DNA of 39,502 bases from SHZI01 sp964371995 (GTDB lineage: Bacteria; Pseudomonadota; Gammaproteobacteria; Steroidobacterales; GCA-2729495). Both the position numbers and the translations under genes were made by a program. The notes under the pieces are model-generated. The model made no database searches. It saw only the letters and a program-made list of their open reading frames with translations, and was not told the DNA's origin. This document shows, piece after piece, positions 8,588 through 17,240 of the stretch (its first letter is position 1; each line of letters opens with the position of its first letter). The stretch is from contig CAYJPG010000014.1 of assembly GCA_964371995.1 (NCBI GenBank), positions 1 to 39,502 on the forward strand, written 5' to 3'.

Positions 8588-9063
8588 GAGTAGCGCCAGA
8601 GAAACGCGGGCGGAATGTTCAGGAACTCGATCCCGAGCATCCGGCTTCGCGGGAAAATGCCAGCGAAGGGATTGTGGGGAAAATAGGTATAGGTCACCAG
8701 CGCGGTAATGCGTCCGGCCGCATGAGCCCGAGCAACACCGGCGTAGAGTCCTGCGAACTCAGGATTATTGACGCTCGGAATGCTGCTGACGACCACGGTG
8801 GCCTGCTCCAGCCCCGCCAGGAACGCGATGGCGCAGGTACCGATGATCGTCCGCGTGGGAAATGTGCTCTTGAGATACTGAAAGCGCCCGGGATCCCGCT
8901 CGATACTCACAGCCCATTCCGGAAGCACGCTGGTAACGGAACCATAGCCGGCACCAAGCTCGACGATGGGTGCAGTGGGCTCGCCGATTGCACCCACCAT
9001 CGCTCTCGCCAGCCACCGGGAGGACTCGCAGACCGCGCCGATAGTCGCGTAGGAAGAATTCAT
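8581..9063 (-). CDS. SAM-dependent methyltransferase (phospholipid N-methyltransferase-like)
   Basis: A 160-residue class I methyltransferase. The SAM-binding motif I is VELGAGYGSVT at residues 34-44, followed by an acidic strand end in SIERDPGRF. Small size and the pattern VVSSIPSVNN...FPHNPFAGIF resemble PmtA/rRNA-dimethylase-like phospholipid methyltransferases, which methylate phosphatidylethanolamine. First gene of a three-gene operon; it overlaps the LtaS-like gene. Both neighbours act on lipid-linked substrates, so a lipid head-group substrate is plausible but unproven. No strong ribosome site is seen. Confidence 0.78.
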   Translation of the reverse strand: MNSSYATIGAVCESSRWLARAMVGAIGEPTAPIVELGAGYGSVTSVLPEWAVSIERDPGRFQYLKSTFPTRTIIGTCAIAFLAGLEQATVVVSSIPSVNNPEFAGLYAGVARAHAAGRITALVTYTYFPHNPFAGIFPRSRMLGIEFLNIPPAFLWRYSC

Positions 9064-9299
9064 GGGTTTGGTGGTTCAGGCGAAATTGTGGGAGTGGTCT
9101 TGAGGTGGGGCGCCAAAGAGATTATCAAGGCTAGCCATTCTACTCCGCGCAACTGCTTCACGATTGCAGGGTTTTCCAGGGTGGACACGTTCCGGGTGAT
9201 GGGTTCGCCCCGGGTGATGGACCAGAGTAGCCGACGCATGATTTGCGGAACCGGGTTTCCGGCAGGTTGTCGGAAAATCAGATTTCGGTCCTCGCCTGT

Positions 9300-10076
9300 T
9301 CACGCCGATGCCCTAGCGGTGGCCAGAGTTCCTGCGGCCAGCGAACAAACAGCGAGCGTCGCGACGATTGTGGGGCCAGTCGACAGATCGAACAGCGCCG
9401 ACAGAATCAGACCCGCCGCAAGGCCCACCGCTCCCGTCCCATAGGCGGCTGACAGCTTGCGGACTCCCCGGGCCCTACGGAGGGCAAGCGCCGGCATGAT
9501 CAGGCTGGCGAACACGAGGTACACACCAACGAGCTGCACCGAGGCCGTGACGGCGAAGGCGAAGATCACATAGAAACCGGCGCGGCCGAACCGCTGCCGC
9601 AACCCGAACCATGCTCCCAGCAATACCGTGTACAGCACGGCGACCAGCCCGATCTGGGGCCAGAGCACCCAGAGGATCTGACCGGCCAGCAGATCCTTGA
9701 TGTGTTCGCCACCGTGGGGATTCTGGCCAATGAGCAACAGCGCCACGGACGCCGACAATACAAAGAGGCACCCGATCAGCGCCTCCTGAATCTCGGGAAA
9801 CCGGCGCTCCGTCCAGGTCAGAAGCAGCGCCCCGCCGAGCGCTGCGCCCAGGGAACAGGCCTGCACTGCCAGCGGCTGCCCGCCTTCCGCCGCCTCGGTC
9901 AAGTAGAGCATGCCGGCCAGCGCACCGAGCCCGGCCATCTGCGCGATGGCGAGATCGATGAAGATGATGCCACGGCGCAGGACCTCTATCCCCAAGGGCA
10001 CATGGGTTGCGAGCACCAGCAAACCGGCAACGAATGCCGGCCCGAGAATGGAGAACTCCAGCGTGGTGGTATTCAT
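9300..10076 (-). CDS. znuB: ABC-3 family metal transporter permease (ZnuB-like)
   Basis: A 258-residue inner-membrane protein with about eight hydrophobic helices, the ABC-3 family pattern. Characteristic stretches are VLRRGIIFIDLAIAQMAGLGALAG near the N-terminus and YLVFASLIMPALALRRARG near the cytoplasmic coupling region. It would form the channel for Zn2+ or Mn2+ delivered by the neighbouring binding protein. Its ATG overlaps the znuA stop by four bases (10073-10076), so the two are coupled. No ATP-binding subunit lies on either side. The metal, zinc or manganese, is not settled by the permease sequence. Confidence 0.87.
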   Translation of the reverse strand: MNTTTLEFSILGPAFVAGLLVLATHVPLGIEVLRRGIIFIDLAIAQMAGLGALAGMLYLTEAAEGGQPLAVQACSLGAALGGALLLTWTERRFPEIQEALIGCLFVLSASVALLLIGQNPHGGEHIKDLLAGQILWVLWPQIGLVAVLYTVLLGAWFGLRQRFGRAGFYVIFAFAVTASVQLVGVYLVFASLIMPALALRRARGVRKLSAAYGTGAVGLAAGLILSALFDLSTGPTIVATLAVCSLAAGTLATARASA

Positions 10077-10975
10077 TTGATCCCCTTCAGCAGCTGGGCG
10101 ATCGTCGTGTCGTATAGAGTGAAGAGATCCCCGGCCGCTTTGTTGCCGCCGACCGTCAAGGGCAGCGTGATCACCGACAGGCCAGTTTTACCGGCCAGCC
10201 ACTGCGCGGCCTTCGGATCCTCGTAGGCTGCAACGACGATGGCCTTTGCCGGAGTGCTTTCAAGCTTGTTTAGTACGCCCGCCAGATGGCTGGTGGTCGG
10301 AGGAACACCCGGCTTGGGTTCCAGGGCAGTGACGACGTCAAGGCCCAGCCAGTTGGTCATGTAGACCCAGACGTTGTGCTGGATCACGATCGGCGCGCCG
10401 TGCAGCGGGGCGGCTTCCTTCTCCCATGAGTCGATGCGCGCCGCGAGCTGCCCATCGAAGGCGACGAAGCTCGCCTCATACCGGCCCGCGTTTGCTGCAT
10501 CGAGCAGCTTTAGGCGATCGGTCAGCACGCGTGCCACCACGCGCAGATTGCGCGGATCCGTAATGATGTGGGGATTCCCCTCCGCGTGGAGGTCCCCCTG
10601 GGATCGATCCAGCACCTTCGGCACCTCCAGCTTTTTTACGTAGCTGGCGGCCATCAGATTCCCCGGCTGGCCCTCCTGGATGCTGTCATTGCCAGCCTGG
10701 CGGATGAGCAATGGCAGCCAGCCGGTCTCCAGTTCCGCGCCGGAACAGAACACCAGCTGCGCCTTGCGCACCCCGGCGATCAGCGAGGGACGGGCCTGGA
10801 TCTGGTGGGCATCCTGAAGCGCTGTGGTGGCGACCATGACTTCGGCCTGGTCACCCGCGATGGCAGTGGTGAGCGCGCCCCACTCCGGCTCGCAGGCAAA
10901 CACGTTGACCTTGGCGTGGGCTGAGCTGGCGGCCACGATGCCGGCCACAATCAGCATAATGTTTCGCTTGTTCAT
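10073..10975 (-). CDS. znuA: Metal-binding periplasmic protein (ZnuA/TroA family)
   Basis: A 300-residue periplasmic protein with a signal peptide ending near SAHA (residue 21). Likely metal ligands are H57 in LQDAHQIQARPS, H136 in EGNPHIITD, H200 in VIQHNVW and an acidic residue near YEDP (252). This is the His/His/His/acid layout of the TroA cluster A-I. The His-rich acidic loop of many zinc-specific ZnuA proteins is absent. Start ATG 10975 has AAAGGTG at about 10984-10990, about six bases away; a longer form from 11002 would overlap the upstream gene. It captures metal and passes it to the coupled permease. Confidence 0.88.
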   Translation of the reverse strand: MNKRNIMLIVAGIVAASSAHAKVNVFACEPEWGALTTAIAGDQAEVMVATTALQDAHQIQARPSLIAGVRKAQLVFCSGAELETGWLPLLIRQAGNDSIQEGQPGNLMAASYVKKLEVPKVLDRSQGDLHAEGNPHIITDPRNLRVVARVLTDRLKLLDAANAGRYEASFVAFDGQLAARIDSWEKEAAPLHGAPIVIQHNVWVYMTNWLGLDVVTALEPKPGVPPTTSHLAGVLNKLESTPAKAIVVAAYEDPKAAQWLAGKTGLSVITLPLTVGGNKAAGDLFTLYDTTIAQLLKGIK

Positions 10976-10998
10976 GAGAATCACCTTTCGGAATCTGA

Positions 10999-12315
10999 TC
11001 AATATTTGTGAGCGCCATGGGCGCCCATGCTGATGGTGTAGAGCAGTACGCCAACGTTGTCCGACAGCGGTCCGGATTCGTCGCGGGTGTACTGCAACCG
11101 GAGGCTGCTGAATTCACTGTTGTCGAATTCCAGTACCAGGCTCTGCGTCAGCGGGTTGTGGCCATCGTTGTCAAGGGCAGTACCGATGAACGCGGCGGGC
11201 ACGTCGGGCGCATTCATCCGCGCAAGGCGATAGCCCACCTTCCACTGCGGGTGGAATTTGTAGACCGCCTGTGCATACCAGCCGGCCGAGTCCTCGTTGT
11301 AGGCCAGGTCGTTGTAATTGCCATCATTGCGGCCCCGGAAGTATTCGCCTTGCAAGACCAGGAACTCATTGGCCATGTTGCCGTTCGGCGACCAGGTGTA
11401 TTTCCCGTCGACGATGTAGACATCGCTGACGCCGTTGAAGCTCAGGACACCATTGACCCGGTCGACGGCATTCGCGCGCAGGTAGGACACCCCCGCCAGC
11501 CAGGACCGGGAGGCGCCGATGTCGCCGCCGATCCGGGCAAACAGCGTTTTCGATCCATTGCCGCTGTGATCCGAGCCAACGGCCGGGAATCCGGTGCCGC
11601 GAAACGCGCCGCCGCCGACCTCGGCATAGAGATCCGTTGGCAATATCAGTGACAGCTGGAGGCCGTCGTCGACATAGTTGTCGCCGCCGAAGTACGCAAG
11701 GTATGGCAGCGGGCGATCGACGAAGGCGTCCGCGTGAGTATGGATCTCGTTGAGGTAGCCGAGCACGAGGAACATCCGGCCCGCCCTGATCTTCGCGCCA
11801 TAGGGCAGTGCAAGTGTCTCGATGAAGGCTTCCTCAAGGCTGATTTCCGTCCCGCCATCGCCGTCGTCCGCGAGTGCCGTCGTGAGTGAGCCATAGAACA
11901 TCGTGTCGATATTCGCCGACAGGTTGACCTCGCTTTCGCCAAGAGAGAATCCCTCACCAGGCGGCCCCGCCTCGTCCCCGAGCACGAAGCCGGCGATAAC
12001 GGCATCATCCGGATTCCGCGAGTACGCGTTGTAGGAACCCTGCAGCACGATGCTGATCGCCGGGTTGAAGGCATTCACCGACACGGCACTGCCGCCCGGA
12101 CTTGCGGCGACGGCTTCGCTGGATGGCGGCCTTTCAGCAGGCTTCTCCGCCGTTGATGACGCCTCGACGGCAGCCAAGCGGGTCTCCAGCTTCTGCACGA
12201 GTGCCTTGGTCTGGTCCAGCTCGGCGCGGAGCTCTGCCAGTTCGTCCGCTGCCGCGAAGGCAGGCGTCATCAGGAGTAGCAGCGGAACGGCCGCTGCGGC
12301 CAGTCGCATTCGCAT
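10999..12315 (-). CDS. Outer-membrane beta-barrel of the metal-uptake operon
   Basis: A 438-residue protein with signal peptide (cleavage near AFAAA), an N-terminal coiled coil (about residues 24-55, DELAELRAELDQTKALVQKL) and a barrel with alternating aromatic strands ending in HGAHKY. The layout resembles OprP/OprO-like porins, whose coiled coil trimerises in the periplasm. It lies 23 bases upstream of znuA, so it is probably the outer-membrane entry for the same metal. Histidines in NEIHTHADAF and the His-rich C-terminus fit metal handling, but this is inference. Start ATG 12315 has GGAG at 12323-12326, seven bases away. Confidence 0.82.
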   Translation of the reverse strand: MRMRLAAAAVPLLLLMTPAFAAADELAELRAELDQTKALVQKLETRLAAVEASSTAEKPAERPPSSEAVAASPGGSAVSVNAFNPAISIVLQGSYNAYSRNPDDAVIAGFVLGDEAGPPGEGFSLGESEVNLSANIDTMFYGSLTTALADDGDGGTEISLEEAFIETLALPYGAKIRAGRMFLVLGYLNEIHTHADAFVDRPLPYLAYFGGDNYVDDGLQLSLILPTDLYAEVGGGAFRGTGFPAVGSDHSGNGSKTLFARIGGDIGASRSWLAGVSYLRANAVDRVNGVLSFNGVSDVYIVDGKYTWSPNGNMANEFLVLQGEYFRGRNDGNYNDLAYNEDSAGWYAQAVYKFHPQWKVGYRLARMNAPDVPAAFIGTALDNDGHNPLTQSLVLEFDNSEFSSLRLQYTRDESGPLSDNVGVLLYTISMGAHGAHKY

Positions 12316-12328
12316 ATTTGGTCTCCAT

Positions 12329-12342
12329 CACAGTCGACTGTG
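12329..12342. promoter_or_regulatory. Perfect 14-base palindrome upstream of the porin-znuAB genes
   Basis: CACAGTCGACTGTG is a perfect palindrome 13 bases upstream of the porin start. A second, weaker inverted repeat (CCTGT-5-ACAGG, 12344-12358) lies next to it. It could be an operator or an RNA structure near the ribosome site. It does not match the Zur box consensus I know. Confidence 0.4.
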
Positions 12343-12368
12343 CCCTGTAGTGCACAGGCCATGGACCA

Positions 12369-12395
12369 CAGCACTGGCTTTCAGGCCAGCTGCTG
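12369..12395. other. Intercistronic hairpin before the porin gene
   Basis: CAGCACTGGC pairs with GCCAG-C-TGCTG around a six-base loop (ten pairs, one bulged C). There is no T run on either side, so it is not a typical terminator. It sits between the small membrane protein gene and the porin gene and may process or attenuate the transcript. Confidence 0.4.
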
Positions 12396-12417
12396 CGGAA
12401 TCATCCGGAGGACAGAT

Positions 12418-12738
12418 TCAGATGGAGACGGGTGGAGCGCGTGAGCGATAGAAGGCGGGATATGTGCGGAAGACCTGCCAGTCAGCGATCACCACCAGTT
12501 CGCTGGTGATCGCATGGAACGCAGCCTGCGGCACGGCACTGGGCAGCAGCGCACTGCCTGATTGCCCGGCATGGAGACAGATGTCGCAGCGGGCAGTATC
12601 GCCCGGGGTGGAATGACCGATGTAATGAGCGACCGCCGCAATTTGCGCGATCAGCAGCAGCAGCACGGCGAAGCCAAGCCTGAAGCGGGTTCGTTCGGAC
12701 TGCCAGGCGACTGTCGTCATGGGCTTGAGTATAGGCAT
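12418..12738 (-). CDS. Small membrane protein with CxxC (DUF2946-like, tentative)
   Basis: About 106 residues with one strong hydrophobic helix (GFAVLLLLIAQIAAVAHYIGH) followed by CDICLHAGQSGSALLPSA. The helix-His-CxxC-H-G-A-LP order resembles DUF2946-type small proteins often found with metal-uptake or efflux genes. The cysteines and histidines could bind metal in the periplasm. The start is uncertain: ATG 12738 or ATG 12720, both without a strong ribosome site. It heads the operon leading to the porin and znuAB, with about 100 bases to the porin gene. Confidence 0.65.
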   Translation of the reverse strand: MPILKPMTTVAWQSERTRFRLGFAVLLLLIAQIAAVAHYIGHSTPGDTARCDICLHAGQSGSALLPSAVPQAAFHAITSELVVIADWQVFRTYPAFYRSRAPPVSI

Positions 12739-12812
12739 CCCGCCAGTGATCTCAAAGCAAAAAACTGCGGCAAACGGCCACATCCATTTGCAGATCCGCC
12801 CCGTGCTCCGGA

Positions 12813-13571
12813 CTAATTCCGCGGTGCGCGCCAGCCCGCCGCCCGCGCCTCCTGCTCGGAGCAGAACCAGCGTTCGCCCTTGGACTCGTCGATCCTTGTG
12901 TCCGCGTACGATGCGCTGCCGGGAACATGGTAAATGCGTTTCCCGCCGGTGCCGATATTGCCCTTGATCAGGCAGTCACTGGATTTCTTGCCTGAGGGCA
13001 GCGGAACGCTTGCCGGTGCGGTGCGGATCGCAGCCACACAATCTGCCGCCGTGCTGCCATCGTAGTTGGTGTATGGGTCACCGCGATCCCGGTGACGCCA
13101 CTCCCAGGGCGCATGCCGTTTCTTGCCAGTTGATCGCCACAACCCCAGCTGCTGGTCGCGGGCCTTCGCCTCCCACTCACAGTAAAGCGGGTCGTCCCTG
13201 AACTCGCCGAGATACTGGCGGAAAGCCCAGGCATTGCCCCTCGCAACCATCTCCAGATTGACGTTGCGCTTACCCAGCATGACGACAGCGACCAGACGGT
13301 CGTACTTGTCCTGCTCTACCGGGATCAGGTCAACCACCTTGCCGCCGATCAGTTGCCGCAGCGCCGATGCGGCGTCCACCCCGTAAGGCTGATCCTTCTC
13401 CGGTGCGTCGATACCATAAAAGCGAACGGTGATCGCCCCGCTCTGGAGCTTCACGTGAGCGGTATCGCCATCCGTAACGCGCGTTACTTCGCCCCGAAGA
13501 ACGGTGTCGCCGTCCCGGGCGCAGGCGGCCAGGGAGAGAACGAGACAGCTGAGGAGGAGCAGGAAGCGCAT
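12813..13571 (-). CDS. Thermonuclease-family lipoprotein
   Basis: A 252-residue protein with a lipoprotein signal (LAAC, Cys17). The staphylococcal-nuclease fold follows with DGDT at 34-37, VRFYGIDAPE (R50, D55, E58) and YDRL (R92), the usual calcium ligands and catalytic residues, so it should be an active Ca2+-dependent endonuclease. The C-terminal extension, with two cysteines and GERWFCSEQEARAAGWRAP, recurs in many proteobacterial thermonucleases and other exported proteins. Start ATG 13571 begins the signal peptide; upstream codons in frame do not look coding. The end of this gene has a 34-base near-copy at 3442-3475. Confidence 0.88.
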   Translation of the reverse strand: MRFLLLLSCLVLSLAACARDGDTVLRGEVTRVTDGDTAHVKLQSGAITVRFYGIDAPEKDQPYGVDAASALRQLIGGKVVDLIPVEQDKYDRLVAVVMLGKRNVNLEMVARGNAWAFRQYLGEFRDDPLYCEWEAKARDQQLGLWRSTGKKRHAPWEWRHRDRGDPYTNYDGSTAADCVAAIRTAPASVPLPSGKKSSDCLIKGNIGTGGKRIYHVPGSASYADTRIDESKGERWFCSEQEARAAGWRAPRN

Positions 13572-13770
13572 CAGCACAGTATGCCGCCATATCGGTGTTT
13601 CCGGATGACAGGCTCCATCGTGATCCCGCGGCAAGTCCGTACCGTCCGCACTCACCGATAGATATTGGCGGGTGGGTACGTCCAACGTCGAGGTCTTTGG
13701 AAAGAGCGGGTCGTGATCGTCCGCAGACCGATTAGTAAGGCGGATAAAAAGTGATTCTTAACCCGGGAGC

Positions 13771-15066
13771 GTGATCGATGAAACGACAACTCAGCCGACG
13801 ATTGCATGGTTTGCTCGTCAGACCGGGCAGGATTGTGCGACCTGTCATGTGGGCGGCTTCGGGCCCCAGCTGACGGCCTATGGCATCAGGTTCAAGCTGC
13901 GCGGCTACACCGATTCCAACGGCAAATCCGGCCAAATCCCCCTTTCTGCCATGCTGGTGCAAAGCTTCACGCATACGCAAAAGGATCTGTCCGCGGATGC
14001 CGCGCCCAGCTTCGACGAGAACAACAACCTGTCGCTGCAGGAAGTTTCCATATTTGCCGCCGGACGCCTTACCGACAATATCGGCATCTTCGCGCAGGTC
14101 ACCCGGGGCGAACCGGATCGCGAGACGGCGATGGACAATCTCGACCTGCGCCTCGTCAAGCCGTTCCAGTACAAGGGCAAGGATGTGATCGTCGGTATTT
14201 CACTCAACAACAACCCGACCGTACAGGATCCATTCAACACCACACCCGCCTGGAAATTCCCCTACATGGCCTCGGAGCTGGCGCCCGGTACCGCCGGACC
14301 ACTCATCGCCGGCGCGATGGAGCAGCAGGTCATCGGCATTAACGTTTATGGCTTTTACGACAATCACTGGTATGCGGAAGCAAGTGGTTACCAATCGCTC
14401 TCCAGAAGTACGCTGAACGACATCAACGTCGATCCGGGCGACAAAATCGAGGGAATTTCCCCCTACTGGCGTCTGGCCTATTTCCAGGACATGGGCAATC
14501 AGGCGTATTCGGTGGGGCTATTCGGCATGGATTCCCGCATTCTGCCGGGTTGGGAGTCCGGGCATACCGACAAGTACACCGATATCGGTGTCGATGCCCA
14601 CTACCAGTTCCTCGGCACACGCAGGCACATCTTCGCCGTCAACGGCAGCTATATCCACGAGAACCGCAATCTGGACGCCTCCTTCCTGGCCGAAGACGTC
14701 AGAAAAAAGCACGGCGATCTCGACCGCCTCGACCTGAGCGGATCCTGGAATTACCAGAATACCTACGGCATCACGCTCGGCCTGTTCGATGTGCGCGGCA
14801 ACAAGGACCAGTCGCTCTACGACACCGGAGATCCGGACGAGGGCAGCAGCAAGGCTTCCCCGAATTCCAGAGGCTACACCCTGCAAGCGGACTGGACGCC
14901 GTTCGGCAAGCCGGATTCCTGGCTCGCGCCCTGGGCCAACGTGCGTCTTGGCATTCAGTACACCGGCTATAGCCGGTTCAACGGCCGCAGCAGCAATTAC
15001 GATGGTTTTGGCCGCGACGCCAGCGACAACAACACGCTGTTTGGCTTTATCTGGTTCGCTATCTGA
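13771..15066 (+). pseudogene. Cytochrome-porin fusion (Cyc2-like), start region disrupted
   Basis: The frame carries a mono-haem domain, FARQTGQDCATCH then PQLTAYGIRFKLRGYT, followed by about 370 residues of outer-membrane barrel ending in a terminal aromatic strand (FGFIWFAI). This one-haem-plus-porin architecture is that of Cyc2, the outer-membrane iron oxidase, and of a wider family of cytochrome-porins. Covalent haem attachment needs export, yet this frame has only about 13 codons before FARQTG, starting at GTG 13771, and a stop at 13759-13761. An ATG at 13778 with GGGAG nine bases upstream starts a basic peptide (MKRQLSRRLHGLLV) in another frame, which closes within 31 codons. A small deletion or indel removing the hydrophobic signal core is likely, real or an assembly error. 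Confidence 0.75.
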
Positions 15067-15088
15067 TCATGGTCACGGCTTCCCGAAC

Positions 15089-16102
15089 CTAATCTCTCAA
15101 CGCCGGCACTACCCGCTCGCCGATCAACCTGATCGAAGCGGCCGGATCTGCATATAGGCGCAGTGCGACGCTGCTGAGCCCCGCATCGCGCAACTTGCGC
15201 AGCTTGTCGATCACCGGTTCGAGTTTGTCAGGCGAACCCGATAGGGTGAGCCTGTCGACCATCGTGTTGAGCACGCGGTCGGGCACACCGTCGACGAGGT
15301 GGCTGCCGGCGGCGAACGCCCTGGCGAAAGCCGCCTCACTGGCCATCACCAGATCGACATCCGCCTGATCAAGAAATTCAGCGAGCATCCAGGGGCGGAA
15401 GATGCCCCGCAACAGCAGCCAGCGGCGTGCTTCGCGTAGCGCATGGTCGCGATCCTGATAGACATGCCAGGCGGTGAAAACGTTGGTCGCAAATTCAGGT
15501 CGCTGCCGTCCGTGTGCATTGAGCGCAGCATCGAGTGTGGCGATGGCCTGTGCCGCCGGACCCGGCGGCATGTCGCTCATCATGATCCCGTCAGCACAGC
15601 GTGCCGCCATGCGCAGCATCTGCTGCTGGCTTGCGCCGACATAGATGGCCGGCGCTGCGGATTCCAGCCAGCGCAGCTGCAGATTGCTGACGCGGAACAG
15701 CTCGCCGGCATAGCTGAGGCGCTCACCACTGGCGGCAGCACGGATGATCTCGACGCACTCGCGCACCGCGCGCACACGGCGTTCAGGACGGATATCGAGC
15801 GCCTGCAGCACTTCGCCGCCGCCGCCAATGACGATCCGCGCGCGGCCCGCGGCGATCTCGTTCAGCGTAAGCAGGGCCGATGCGATTTTCACCGGATGCG
15901 TGTCGAAGGGATTCACGGCGATGGGGCCGAGGCGGATACGCGAGGTGGTCTGCGCCAGCAGCGCCATATTGGCAAAGGGATCGCGAGAATCGAGCAGACT
16001 CGATACCCACACACCGTTGATGCCACAGTTTTCGGCGAGCTGACCGAGTTCGGCCAGTTCCTGCGCCTTGGCACGCGCATCCAGAATCACATCGATCTGC
16101 AC
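15089..16102 (-). CDS. LLM-class flavin-dependent oxidoreductase (twin of 2276-3289)
   Basis: A 337-residue luciferase-like monooxygenase, the same length as the one at 2276-3289. It shares the blocks WVSS.LDSRDPF, IRLGPIAVNPF, TLNEI..GRARIVIGGGGE, RPERRVRAVRECVEII, QMLRMAARCADGI and VPDRVLNTMVDRLT. The start is GTG 16102, with AGGGAG at about 16112-16117, so the first residues are MQIDVILD. The open frame extends much further upstream, but that part is antisense to the next LLM gene. Last gene of the minus-strand group 21114-15089, 37 bases after the F420-type LLM gene. Cofactor and substrate are unknown. Confidence 0.87.
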   Translation of the reverse strand: MQIDVILDARAKAQELAELGQLAENCGINGVWVSSLLDSRDPFANMALLAQTTSRIRLGPIAVNPFDTHPVKIASALLTLNEIAAGRARIVIGGGGEVLQALDIRPERRVRAVRECVEIIRAAASGERLSYAGELFRVSNLQLRWLESAAPAIYVGASQQQMLRMAARCADGIMMSDMPPGPAAQAIATLDAALNAHGRQRPEFATNVFTAWHVYQDRDHALREARRWLLLRGIFRPWMLAEFLDQADVDLVMASEAAFARAFAAGSHLVDGVPDRVLNTMVDRLTLSGSPDKLEPVIDKLRKLRDAGLSSVALRLYADPAASIRLIGERVVPALRD

Positions 16103-16139
16103 GGTAACTTTCTCCCTGCGCTGTATCCTGGCGTCGTAC

Positions 16140-17192
16140 TCAGAGCAACTCGTCCGCCACCAGTCGCAGCGCTTCAATTGACGCACGCGCCAGCAGCATC
16201 GAACCGATCTCGCCGCGCGCACCAGCCGCTTTCCAGCCGGCGAGGCGCTCACGGATGCGCGCCGCCGGCCCGACCAGTGCGATGGCATCGACCAGCCGGT
16301 CTGGCACCGCCGCTGCGGCTTCATCCTTGCGACCGGCGAGATACAGTGCCTGGATCTGCTCCGCTTCGGCTTCGTAACCCATGCGCCGCACATAGTCCGT
16401 ATAGAAATTTTTCTGGCGCGGCCCCATGCCACCGATATAGAGCGCGAGATGCTCGCGAACCGGCACCCGGCAGGCATCGAGGTCGTCACCCAGTACAACG
16501 GGCACGAAGGGTGCGACATCGAAATCAGCCAGTGTGCGTTTCTGGCCCGATTCCTGGCTGCCTTTGGCAAAGCCTGCAGCCAGATGCGGGCCGATGAGAT
16601 CGAATCGCTCCGGATCCATCCAGATCGGGAACACGCCGTCGGCGATCCCGGCTGCCGTAGCCAGGCCGACCGGCGTGACCGCCGCCGTGTATATGCGCAG
16701 CTGCCCGTCGGCATGCAGGATGCTCTGCATCGGCCGCCCGAGCCCGGTGGCATCGGTACCTTTATAAGGGATCTGGTAGTGATAGCCATCGTGACGCAGC
16801 GGCGCGCGACGGCTGGCGATCTGGCGAACGATGTCGATGTATTCGCGGGTACGGGTCATTGGCCGACCGTAGGGCACACCGTACCAGCCTTCGACCACGC
16901 GCGGACCGGAAGGCCCGAGGCCGAGCAGGAAGCGCCCGCCGGACAGCGCATTGAGTGTCATGGCCGTCATCGCGGCACAGGTCGGCGTGCGCGCCGGCAT
17001 CTGCATGATCGCGGTACCGACACGGATGCGCGTGGTGCGCGCCAGGATCCAGCTCGCCACTGAAACGGCATCGCTGCCATACGCTTCAGAAGTCCAGACC
17101 GAGTCGTAACCCAGCCGCTCGGCTTCGAGGATCTCGTCCATCGGGACGTTCAACGCCGCCGGCGAATAGCCGGCCACCAGACCCAGACGCAT
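16140..17192 (-). CDS. LLM-class oxidoreductase, probably F420-type
   Basis: A 350-residue luciferase-like TIM-barrel protein of a different subfamily from its neighbour. Features are MRLGLVAGYSP, the YDSVWTSEAYGSD loop, RIRVGTAIMQMPARTP, then FLLGLGPSGPRVVEGWYG and RTREYIDIVRQI. These resemble LLM proteins annotated as F420-dependent in actinobacteria and in some proteobacteria. An F420 cofactor is therefore possible but not shown; no F420 biosynthesis gene is in the window. A GGAG lies nine bases from the ATG. It lies 37 bases before the second LLM gene and 48 bases after the coiled-coil pair, so a shared transcript is likely. Confidence 0.87.
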   Translation of the reverse strand: MRLGLVAGYSPAALNVPMDEILEAERLGYDSVWTSEAYGSDAVSVASWILARTTRIRVGTAIMQMPARTPTCAAMTAMTLNALSGGRFLLGLGPSGPRVVEGWYGVPYGRPMTRTREYIDIVRQIASRRAPLRHDGYHYQIPYKGTDATGLGRPMQSILHADGQLRIYTAAVTPVGLATAAGIADGVFPIWMDPERFDLIGPHLAAGFAKGSQESGQKRTLADFDVAPFVPVVLGDDLDACRVPVREHLALYIGGMGPRQKNFYTDYVRRMGYEAEAEQIQALYLAGRKDEAAAAVPDRLVDAIALVGPAARIRERLAGWKAAGARGEIGSMLLARASIEALRLVADELL

Positions 17193-17240
17193 GAGGATTA
17201 CTCCGGGAGTACCGCTCCCCGGAGCAGTATAGGCGGAGAT

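Noticed and set aside
9064..9299. A gene or riboswitch downstream of znuB
   Set aside because: Only a ten-base direct repeat (CGGGTGATGG at 9193 and 9211) and weak dyads are seen; the minus-strand frame here lacks coding features.
15089..16789. A 566-residue LLM protein with a long N-terminal extension
   Set aside because: The first 229 codons are antisense to the neighbouring LLM gene and Arg/Ser-rich; a GTG with a good ribosome site at 16102 starts the conserved domain.
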